A stretch of DNA of 64,000 bases from an uncultured Clostridia bacterium (GTDB lineage Bacteria; Bacillota; Clostridia; TANB77; CAG-508): NCBI GenBank assembly GCA_934183325.1, contig CAKPSH010000005.1, positions 1 to 64,000 of the forward strand, written 5' to 3'. The notes under the pieces were generated by a model that saw nothing but the letters and a program-made list of their open reading frames with translations, ran no database searches and had not been told where the DNA came from. Positions 27,291-34,531 of this stretch are shown in pieces (within the stretch, counting starts at the first letter, position 1; every line of letters begins with the position of its first letter). The position numbers and the translations under genes are program-made.

Positions 27291-27328
27291 TAACTGCACA
27301 CACCTTTAGGTGTGTGCAGTTATTTTTT
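27291..27328 (+). terminator. Intrinsic terminator of the 67-residue gene
   Basis: Fourteen-base stem TAACTGCACACACC / GGTGTGTGCAGTTA with a TTTA loop and TTTTTT. The T-tract is also the first part of repeat copy R1. Confidence 0.92.
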
Positions 27329-27443
27329 ATATTCTTAGGAAAGTCATCTATGAAATAGTGAGTTTCCTTAGAATATAATTATGGAAGAATAACATTTTCT
27401 TATGTGCCTCTGGCACTTAGAAAATGTTATTCTTGTTTTTTAT
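27323..27443 (+). repeat. Terminator-linked repeat, full-length copy R1
   Basis: 121 bp. Starts TTTTTTATATTCTTAGG in a terminator T-tract and ends ATTCTTGTTTTTTAT. Two hairpins: one built on TTATATTCTTAGGAAA / TTTCCTTAGAATATAA, and a longer one, AAGAATAACATTTTCT with GTGCC/GGCAC inside, fully paired here and itself followed by GTTTTTT. Its last bases supply the stop codon of the convergent ogg gene. Confidence 0.85.
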
Positions 27444-28300
27444 GCTTCTCTTTTCCAATAAAATAAATATTGTTGTGCCAATCCTGCTAAATCTGAATAC
27501 TTTTTCTTAGCTAACTTTTGTAATTCTTTTTTTGAAACTTTCTCCTCATCAATATTATGTATATATAAATCATTCATTACTCTTCTTACCCATACATCAA
27601 TTGGAAACACATCATATTTTTTTAATGAAAATAGCATAATACAATCTGCAACTTTTGGTCCAACTCCTGGCAATGTTAAAAGTCTTTCTCTTAATTTCTC
27701 TGTATTATTTTCACTTTTTAGTTCTTCAATTGTCATATCTCCTTTTAGAAACATTTGTGTAGTATCATATACTCTTTTATCTCTAAATCCAAGTCCTAAA
27801 GCTCTTAAATCTTCTACGCTTGCATTACTTAGTTCTTCTATTGTAGGGAATGTATAATATTCTTTATTTTTATATATAATCTTTTTTCCATAATTTCTTG
27901 ATATTTTTTCAATAATCCCTTTTATTCTTGGAATATTATTATTGGCAGATATAATAAATGAAATTATCATTTCCCATATATCTTGATTTAAAATTCTAAT
28001 ACCACTTCCATAATTAATACTTTCCTTTAAATAATCATCAATCATTGATAACTCATTTTTTATCTTTTTATAATCAGTATTTAAGTCAAAATATTGTGTG
28101 CAAATCTTTTGAATATCTCCTTCACAGATTCCTTGGAATTTTACATCATAATTTTCTTTTTTTACAGTTAAAATATTTTTTCCAAAAATTCCTGTATATG
28201 AATCATCTTCATTTTTATTCCACCTAAAGCATTGCCCACATTCAAAAATATGTTTTGGTTCAAATGAATCTGCATTCTTTAATATGTATTCTTGTTCCAT
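27440..28300 (-). CDS. ogg: 8-oxoguanine DNA glycosylase / AP lyase (clostridial Ogg type)
   Basis: Removes oxidised guanine from DNA. N-terminal OGG domain with CGQCFRWNKNED (1-110), then the helix-hairpin-helix-GPD fold: the catalytic Lys in GFRDKRVYDT, the hairpin LPGVGPKVADCIMLFS and the Asp in FPIDVWVRRVM. 286 residues, as in the Clostridium acetobutylicum enzyme. It follows the ROK gene by 14 bases. Its stop codon lies in the end of repeat R1, whose insertion may have altered the C-terminus slightly. Confidence 0.92.
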   Translation of the reverse strand: MEQEYILKNADSFEPKHIFECGQCFRWNKNEDDSYTGIFGKNILTVKKENYDVKFQGICEGDIQKICTQYFDLNTDYKKIKNELSMIDDYLKESINYGSGIRILNQDIWEMIISFIISANNNIPRIKGIIEKISRNYGKKIIYKNKEYYTFPTIEELSNASVEDLRALGLGFRDKRVYDTTQMFLKGDMTIEELKSENNTEKLRERLLTLPGVGPKVADCIMLFSLKKYDVFPIDVWVRRVMNDLYIHNIDEEKVSKKELQKLAKKKYSDLAGLAQQYLFYWKREA

Positions 28301-28314
28301 ATTAATATTCCTTT

Positions 28315-29211
28315 CTATATTAATGTTGCTCCTATGATACCAGCGTCATTTTCAAATTGTGCCATTACAATTTCTGGTATCTCTCTATTAAATGTTTTTG
28401 CACTTTTTAGCTTTTGTTCCACCTTATCTCCTAATATATCTGTGTGATAAACATAGCTTCCACCTATGCATATTGCTTCTGGTTCAAAGATATTTACAAT
28501 ATTTGTAATTCCTTCCACTAGGTTATTTGCATACTCTTCTAATATATCATCTATTTTTTCTAATTCCCTCTTAGCTAATTCAAATATTATTTCTCCACTT
28601 AACTCCTTAGAAATTCCTAGTCTTTCTGTTATTTTATCTCTTAATCCTTTCATAGATGCATATGTTTCAAAACATCCCCTTCTACCACATGTGCATTGAT
28701 TTCCATCTTTACAAATTAAAATATGCCCTATTTCCATTCCAGGATACTTTTTAGGTTTTAGCATTTTTCCATTAAGGAATACTGCTCCTCCTATTCCTGT
28801 TCCCAAACACATAAATACCGCATCACTATATTTTTTTAATGCTCCATATTTTTTTTCGCATAGTCCCGCACATTTTGCATCATTTGCGAGTTTTATTGGT
28901 GCTGAAAAATACCTTGCTAATTTTTCTACTATATTGAGATTATATATTCCCAAATTTTCTGCCTTTACAATTACACCATCTTTATTTGAACCCGGACATG
29001 CTATTCCTATCATTTCAATATCTTTAATTTTCAAATCCTTTTCTTGTAATATATTATTTATTGAAATAGCAATAGTTTCTTCTATGAATTTTTCTATATT
29101 TTTTTTATTGTCTGAACTTGTATTCTTTTCTTTTTTTAAAATTATATTTCCTTTATTGTCTACCAATCCTACTGCTATATGACTTCCTCCAATATCAATT
29201 CCTATTTTCAT
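28315..29211 (-). CDS. ROK family sugar kinase (glucokinase-like)
   Basis: Phosphorylates a sugar, most often glucose or N-acetylmannosamine. ATP-binding start GIDIGGSHIAVGLVDNKG, sugar-binding GIACPGSNKDG and KLANDAKCAGLCE, phosphate motif CLGTGIGGAVF, and the zinc site CTCGRRGCFETYAS. 298 residues with no helix-turn-helix, so a kinase rather than a NagC/XylR repressor. Co-directional with hpf upstream and ogg downstream. Substrate not deducible. Confidence 0.9.
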   Translation of the reverse strand: MKIGIDIGGSHIAVGLVDNKGNIILKKEKNTSSDNKKNIEKFIEETIAISINNILQEKDLKIKDIEMIGIACPGSNKDGVIVKAENLGIYNLNIVEKLARYFSAPIKLANDAKCAGLCEKKYGALKKYSDAVFMCLGTGIGGAVFLNGKMLKPKKYPGMEIGHILICKDGNQCTCGRRGCFETYASMKGLRDKITERLGISKELSGEIIFELAKRELEKIDDILEEYANNLVEGITNIVNIFEPEAICIGGSYVYHTDILGDKVEQKLKSAKTFNREIPEIVMAQFENDAGIIGATLI

Positions 29212-29262
29212 ATTTTATATAATAAGTCCTTTATTTTGACTTTTTCCTCCTTAATATTTAAC

Positions 29263-29302
29263 ACAAGGGCAGAGACCATATAATCTCTGCCCTTGTTTTT
29301 TC
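29263..29302. terminator. Strong hairpin between hpf and the ROK kinase
   Basis: ACAAGGGCAGAGA / TCTCTGCCCTTGT stem. The T-run is best on the plus strand, whereas the flanking genes run leftward, where the following bases (GTTAAAT) are a weak tract; it may only attenuate. Confidence 0.6.
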
Positions 29303-29307
29303 ATAAA

Positions 29308-29841
29308 TTAAGCTTCTGGTTCTACTAAACCATAGTTGTTTGAATCTTTTAACTTAAAGATTACATTTACTTTACCTGTATCAATATTAATAAATGTGAA
29401 GAAATTGTTTCCTGGTCTTTCTTGTAATTTTAATTGTGCGTCTTCTGGAGCCATTGGTTTAATTTCGTAATATAAAGTCTTTATAATTTCATTTTCAATA
29501 GGTTTTGCTTCTTGAATAAATACAGATTCCTTAACTTTTAAAGAATCATCTCTATTCATTTTATCCTTCTTTGTTTTTGCTTTTCTTATTTGTCCTTCTA
29601 ATATATCAATATCTTTATCTATTGCTGCATATAAATCAGCATGTTCTGTTACAGCTCTAAACATATCATATTTTGTATTTACCTGTATTTCTGCAACTTG
29701 GCTATTTTTTTCTGCCTTAACTGTAACTGTAGCACTTACCTCTTCATCAAAATATTTTTCAACTCTTTCTAATTTTTTTTCTGCGTAATCAATAATTGCA
29801 TCTGTAACTTTAATATCTTTTCCTGTTACTTTAACATTCAT
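29308..29841 (-). CDS. hpf: Long-form ribosome hibernation promoting factor
   Basis: Dimerises 70S ribosomes into inactive 100S particles in slow growth. The N-terminal S30AE domain (1-100, MNVKVTGKDIKVTDAIIDY...) is followed by a linker and the C-terminal dimerisation domain (about 118-177, KPMAPEDAQLKLQERPGNNF, FINIDTGKVNVIFK). 177 residues, the long form typical of Firmicutes. AGGAAGGAAG precedes the ATG. Confidence 0.95.
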   Translation of the reverse strand: MNVKVTGKDIKVTDAIIDYAEKKLERVEKYFDEEVSATVTVKAEKNSQVAEIQVNTKYDMFRAVTEHADLYAAIDKDIDILEGQIRKAKTKKDKMNRDDSLKVKESVFIQEAKPIENEIIKTLYYEIKPMAPEDAQLKLQERPGNNFFTFINIDTGKVNVIFKLKDSNNYGLVEPEA

Positions 29842-29919
29842 TTTACATCTTCCTTCCTGAATTCATTTGGTTGTTCAAGGTTATTATAACTAATAACTCT
29901 CTTATTTGTCAACACTTTA

Positions 29920-30846
29920 TTAATGTTTTCTTCTATTTATCGCATATGCACTTCCTTGTGTAACCTTTGCTAAATGTTTTACCTGTGCACCTACTTCTCC
30001 TATTTCTAACGGATTATTAAATCTATCACTTGATACTTCAACTATTCCTATTGAAATCGAAACTAAAGGTATTTCTTCAATAATTCCTCTTCTATTTGGA
30101 ACTTTTAAATAACCTCTATTTTTATCCTCTTCAGTATAATAATTTTGGATGATATCATCGAATTCCAATATTATATCCTGGCATATTGTTTCATAATCAA
30201 TATCTCCCAATATAGCTACAAAATCATCTCCACCTATATGTCCTATAAAATTATGTACAGAATCCTCTTTATTTATATTTTCAATTATTATTTTTGCAGT
30301 CTGTTTTATTATTTCATCACCTGCAACAAAACCATAAGTATCATTATATGCCTTAAAGTTATCTAAATCAAAATACATTACAATGAATTCTTCTTTTTTT
30401 AGCATTTTTTTCTTCAGTTCTGCCTGTATTTGTATATTTCCAGGTAATCCAGTTAGAGGACTTACTCCTCTATTTTTTCCCATTAATCTTGTTATATTTT
30501 TTATTGTATAATATAAATATTCTCTATCCACTGGCTTTTTTATAATAAATTCTACTTGTGATTGCAAAATCTCAATTTTATGATTTATATCTTCACTTTC
30601 ACTTATTACAATTATAGGTGTTATACTATTATCTTCATTTTCTCTTATTTCATTGCAAACCTCTATAATATCTTTTTTTGAATTTTCTTCGTTTATTATT
30701 ATCAATGATGGAATATTATTTAAGACATCTTCTAATTCTTTTGTTTTTATAGTTTTAATTGCATAATCTTTTTCTTTCTCAAAAGCTTTATTTATACCTT
30801 GAGTTAATTCATTTTTATCATCAATAATATAAATCTCGTGCTTCAT
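29920..30846 (-). CDS. Receiver-like plus GGDEF diguanylate cyclase
   Basis: Makes cyclic di-GMP from GTP. Residues 1-120 have a receiver fold with acidic YIIDDKNE and Lys in IKKPVD, but the phosphoacceptor Asp position reads IIINEENS, so it is probably not phosphorylated in the usual way. The cyclase domain (about 140-305) has SPLTGLPGN, FDLDNFKAYNDTYGF and the active site HIGGDDFVAI (GGDDF). No EAL domain. It is the last gene of an operon with an Ig-like membrane protein and an ABC-type-IV membrane protein. Confidence 0.88.
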   Translation of the reverse strand: MKHEIYIIDDKNELTQGINKAFEKEKDYAIKTIKTKELEDVLNNIPSLIIINEENSKKDIIEVCNEIRENEDNSITPIIVISESEDINHKIEILQSQVEFIIKKPVDREYLYYTIKNITRLMGKNRGVSPLTGLPGNIQIQAELKKKMLKKEEFIVMYFDLDNFKAYNDTYGFVAGDEIIKQTAKIIIENINKEDSVHNFIGHIGGDDFVAILGDIDYETICQDIILEFDDIIQNYYTEEDKNRGYLKVPNRRGIIEEIPLVSISIGIVEVSSDRFNNPLEIGEVGAQVKHLAKVTQGSAYAINRRKH

Positions 30847-30856
30847 ATTGTTATTC

Positions 30857-31615
30857 CTACTTTCTTAAGTATTTTGCTATTTGTTTAAACTTTTCTGATT
30901 TCATACTAGGAAAAGCTCTTCTTATTCTAACTGTTTGCCTCATTAATTTCATTTTTAGAATTCCTTCTTGAGTTTTCAAATCGTTTATTAATAATTGTAT
31001 ACCTTCTTTGCTACTTGTTTTATTTCCCATATTCTTAAGTTCTTGCAATTTCATTTTTATTTCATTTCTAATATTTTTTATATCTTCAAGTTTTTTAGAT
31101 ATACCATTAAGTTTTATTGTACTTACTATAGTATCTATGGTCATTGTAATTGCTAATGTAATTCCACTTCCGATAAGTATTCTATAATCCACTTTATTTA
31201 TTGCTTCTTGAATTACTGGGTGAACTCTATATATAAATATCACCCCTAATATTCCCCAAAAGAAAGAGTTTAGCAAACAAACTCTTCCATTTATATTAAA
31301 CTTATTATTTGAATAATCCCAATACTTTTCATGTAAAACTTTTTCAATTGCCCAAGCTACAATATACTCCCAAATAGATAATATTACAAATCCAATAACA
31401 AATACATGTAATGGATTATCATTATATCCACTTAAAAAAGCATACATTATTAGTGCTCCTAATCCATAGATTGGGCAAAAAGGTCCATATAAAAAACCAC
31501 TATTTACGAGTTTTTTTTCATAAATTGTTTTATACACACTTTCTAAAACCCAACCTATGAAAGAATATATGAAAAAGTAATCTAACGTTTTTATTATTAT
31601 CATAAATCTATCCAT
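30857..31615 (-). CDS. Putative ABC-transporter type IV membrane protein (COG4905)
   Basis: A 252-residue polytopic protein of the PF06541 / CmpB-like family: YSFIGWVLESVYKTI at the start, GFLYGPFCPIYGLGALIMY, EYIVAWAIEKVLHEKYWDYS and NINGRVCLLNSFFWG are its conserved blocks. A cytoplasmic coiled C-terminus ends IRRAFPSMKSEKF. Function is not established. The ATG at 31615 lies two bases after the stop of the upstream gene, implying translational coupling. A paralogue is at 41358. Confidence 0.8.
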   Translation of the reverse strand: MDRFMIIIKTLDYFFIYSFIGWVLESVYKTIYEKKLVNSGFLYGPFCPIYGLGALIMYAFLSGYNDNPLHVFVIGFVILSIWEYIVAWAIEKVLHEKYWDYSNNKFNINGRVCLLNSFFWGILGVIFIYRVHPVIQEAINKVDYRILIGSGITLAITMTIDTIVSTIKLNGISKKLEDIKNIRNEIKMKLQELKNMGNKTSSKEGIQLLINDLKTQEGILKMKLMRQTVRIRRAFPSMKSEKFKQIAKYLRK

Positions 31616-31617
31616 AC

Positions 31618-32598
31618 TTATCTGACACACCAACCTGAAATTGTTTCTTCTGCACCTTCAATGTTCTTTACTGTTAGCTCTAAGTAATTAAATCCTTCAA
31701 TCAATTCTATGCTATTATCAGTTATTGATAATTCCCCATTTAGAGTTTTTTCATCGGATTTAATAAGGGTTAGCTTTTCTTTAACATTTTCTATTAATTT
31801 TCCATCTTTTGCAACATCATCTACTTTCGCATTATATAATTTATAAGAATATGATTGCAATCCTTGTTCATCATTCATTTTAACAATAAATACTGTTCTA
31901 TCAGTTTTGAAGTTAACTTTTACTGTTGGTTTTGTAATTCCTTGAACTGACATTTCCTTAGTTTGAGTAATATTTTTATTATTTATAGCAGTTACTGAAA
32001 TTGTATTTAATCCAATTGGAATATCTGATATAATTTCCATTGTTTGTTGACTTCTACTTTGTGGATATTCAAGCTTTTCTTCTTCTGAATTCCATTTATA
32101 AGATAAACTTTGTAATCCTTCTATATCCGTTACAGTTATTTTTATCTGTTTGTTATTTACAACAGACAAATTCATATATGTACCGTTGTATGATATTTCC
32201 TTTGATGCTGTTGCTGTTTTTCCTTCAATATCAACAGCTACAACATCTAAAATATTTGTTCCAGCTAAAACATCTATTTTCTCTGTAATTGTACCAGATT
32301 TATTTTCACTTAAAGTGGTTTCTTCTCCTTTATTCCATCTATAAATTATACTTTTTATATTTTTTGTATGTTCCACCTTTATTATAGCCTGATTATTTTC
32401 CATGCTAATACCTATCACTGGAACTTTAGCCATTTCAATTGCTTCATTTCTTCTTTTTGTTGAACTAATTAATTGATATCCCCCCATACCAGTCAATATA
32501 ATTCCAAATATTATAATAGCAATTACAAAAAATAATAATATTTTTTTTAGATTTTTCTTAGAATTTTCATCTTGAATTGTATACAGAATTTGATTCAT
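31618..32598 (-). CDS. Membrane-anchored protein with three Ig-like repeats
   Basis: Family not recognised. 326 residues: cytoplasmic 1-20, one membrane helix (about 20-42), then three related beta-type modules of about 80 residues, outside the cell. The repeat core is a hydrophobic strand plus (G)LQS..Y.W: IKSIIYRWNKGE, LQSLSYKWNSEE and LQSYSYKLYNAK, each followed by a strand such as GTNILDVVAVD, GLNTISVTAIN and FNYLELTVKN. It is first in the operon with the COG4905 protein and diguanylate cyclase, so it could be a sensor or adhesion partner in that system, but that is inference. Confidence 0.7.
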   Translation of the reverse strand: MNQILYTIQDENSKKNLKKILLFFVIAIIIFGIILTGMGGYQLISSTKRRNEAIEMAKVPVIGISMENNQAIIKVEHTKNIKSIIYRWNKGEETTLSENKSGTITEKIDVLAGTNILDVVAVDIEGKTATASKEISYNGTYMNLSVVNNKQIKITVTDIEGLQSLSYKWNSEEEKLEYPQSRSQQTMEIISDIPIGLNTISVTAINNKNITQTKEMSVQGITKPTVKVNFKTDRTVFIVKMNDEQGLQSYSYKLYNAKVDDVAKDGKLIENVKEKLTLIKSDEKTLNGELSITDNSIELIEGFNYLELTVKNIEGAEETISGWCVR

Positions 32599-32727
32599 TT
32601 TATTACTAACTATCAGTACTGTTATACTGATATTCCTCCTTCTATCCTATTTCATTCATTGTCTTTTATACTAGTCCATTTTTATTGTATTACATTTTAA
32701 TATTTTTTTCAATACTATATGTCAAAA

Positions 32728-34029
32728 TTATATATTCTGCTCTTTTAAATAATTCATCAAATCTGTTAATGATCTGTCTGCTAATTTTTCATATTTGATT
32801 TTTTTATCTTTAATTTTTTCCTCGAAACTTGGTATTATCCCAAAATTTGCATTCATTGGTTGAAATTTTGGATTTTCTGTTGCTATATATTTTGATAATG
32901 CTCCAATCATTGTCGTCTCTGGAAAAATAATTTGATTTAACTTTTTTAATCTATTAACCACATTTAATCCAACTACCATTCCTGAAGATATTGATTCTAC
33001 ATATCCTTCTACACCTGTTATTTGCCCTGCAAAGAAAATATTATTGTTTTTTCTTAAATTATATGTTCTATCTAATAATTCTGTAGAATTTATAAATGTA
33101 TTCCTGTGCATTACTCCGTATTTTACAAATTCAGCATTTTCAAGTCCAGGTATTAAACTAAATACTCTTTTTTGTTCACCAAACTTTAAATTTGTTTGAA
33201 ATCCAACTATATTATATAAATTGCCTTCTTCATTATCTTGTCTTAATTGCACAATAGCATATGGTCTATTACCATTCCTTGGATCTGTAAATCCAACTGG
33301 CTTCAAAGGTCCAAATCTAAGTGTATCTATTCCTCTTTTAGCCATTACTTCTACAGGCATACATCCTTCAAATATTTCCCTTTTTTCAAATTCATGTAAC
33401 TCCACTATTTCTGCATTAACCAATTCATTCCAAAATCTTTCATATTCTTCTTTATTCATTGGTAAATTAATATAACAGGCTTCACCTTTTCCATATCTAT
33501 CACCCAAGAAACCAATATTCATATCTATAGAAGCTTTTTCAACTATTGGTGCTGCTGCATCATAAAAATGTAATCTGTTAATACCAGTTAATTTTTTTAT
33601 GTCTTCTGATAGTGCATCAGATGTCAATGGTCCTGTTGCTATTACAGTAATTTCATTTTCCGGTACCTCTGTTATCTCTTCATTAATAACTGTAATATTC
33701 TCCATTTCTTTAATTTTTTTAGTTACTAATTCTGAAAATTTCTCTCTATCTACTGCTAATGCTTGCCCAGCAGGAACACTTGTTATATCTGCACATTTAA
33801 TCAATAATGAATCTAGCAATCGTAATTCTTCTTTCAGTAATCCACAAGCATTTGTATGTAAATTAGATTTAAAAGAATTACTACACACTATTTCAGCTAA
33901 ATTTGAATTACTGTGTGCAGGAGAAAATTTATTAGGCTTCATTTCATATAATTTAACTTCAATTCCATTTTTTGCTATTTGATAAGCTGCTTCACATCCA
34001 GCTAATCCTCCCCCAATAATATTTACCAC
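32728..34029 (-). CDS. trmFO: Folate/FAD-dependent tRNA (uracil-54) methyltransferase TrmFO
   Basis: Makes ribothymidine at position 54 of tRNA using methylene-tetrahydrofolate and FADH2. It starts with the dinucleotide-binding IIGGGLAGCEAAYQIAKNG, followed by YEMKPNKFSPAHSN and the catalytic-region ACGLLKEELRLLDSL. GQITGVEGYVESISSG near the end is highly conserved. 433 residues, normal length. No partner genes nearby beyond a possible shared promoter region. Confidence 0.96.
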   Translation of the reverse strand: MVNIIGGGLAGCEAAYQIAKNGIEVKLYEMKPNKFSPAHSNSNLAEIVCSNSFKSNLHTNACGLLKEELRLLDSLLIKCADITSVPAGQALAVDREKFSELVTKKIKEMENITVINEEITEVPENEITVIATGPLTSDALSEDIKKLTGINRLHFYDAAAPIVEKASIDMNIGFLGDRYGKGEACYINLPMNKEEYERFWNELVNAEIVELHEFEKREIFEGCMPVEVMAKRGIDTLRFGPLKPVGFTDPRNGNRPYAIVQLRQDNEEGNLYNIVGFQTNLKFGEQKRVFSLIPGLENAEFVKYGVMHRNTFINSTELLDRTYNLRKNNNIFFAGQITGVEGYVESISSGMVVGLNVVNRLKKLNQIIFPETTMIGALSKYIATENPKFQPMNANFGIIPSFEEKIKDKKIKYEKLADRSLTDLMNYLKEQNI

Positions 34030-34119
34030 TTTTTTCTCTCCTTTATTTATGATTATCTATTTTATCAAAAACAGCCTTTTATTACAATAGTTAATAAAGA
34101 CAAAAGAATAAAAAAGAAG

Positions 34120-34240
34120 ATAAAAAACAAGAATAACATTTTCTAAGTGCCAGAGGCACATAAGAAAATTTAATTCTTCCATAATTATCTTCTAAGGAAA
34201 CTCACTATTTCATAGATGACTTTCCTAAGAAGATAAAAAA
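34120..34240 (-). repeat. Terminator-linked repeat, full-length copy R2
   Basis: 121 bp, reading leftward from the T-tract at 34240. Compared with R1, both arms of the first hairpin change together (TATATTC/GAATATA becomes TATCTTC/GAAGATA), keeping the stem. The second hairpin has decayed in one arm (ATGTTATTC versus ATTTAATTC). Confidence 0.85.
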
Positions 34241-34265
34241 TTAGGAGGTAATAATAATTACCTCC
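34235..34265 (-). terminator. Terminator-like hairpin preceding repeat R2
   Basis: Minus strand GGAGGTAAT-TATT-ATTACCTCC then TAATTTTTT. It lies about 270 bases beyond the comEC stop, so it may end a long comEC 3' UTR or a separate short transcript. Confidence 0.7.
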
Positions 34266-34531
34266 CTTCATTTGTACTTTCTACATTTGTTTATTCCATT
34301 TTCTATTGTTTATTTTACTATTCATTTGTAAAATTTTATCTTTTGTTTCTGTCATCATTTGTTTATTATTAATCTTTCGTTCTATTTATATTTTACATTT
34401 TTATTTTTTAATGTCAACTATTGCTTTTTTATTTTTATAGTCTTTGTGTAAATTTTTTGCTTGTACATAGCTTATTATAGCTGTTTTGTTTTTATCATTT
34501 CTATTTATTACATTTTAATTACATTTTCGTT
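34266..34531 (-). other. Gene-free gap downstream of comEC
   Basis: About 265 bp, extremely AT-rich, no credible ORF on either strand. A TTGACA-like box (34412-34417, minus strand) has only a poor -10 (AAAATA) at 17 bp. Either a long 3' UTR or a small RNA that ends in the hairpin at 34244-34265. Confidence 0.3.

Noticed and set aside
34266..34410. Possible small protein gene before the R2 hairpin
   Set aside because: Careful reading gives a stop after 13 codons and no ribosome site.
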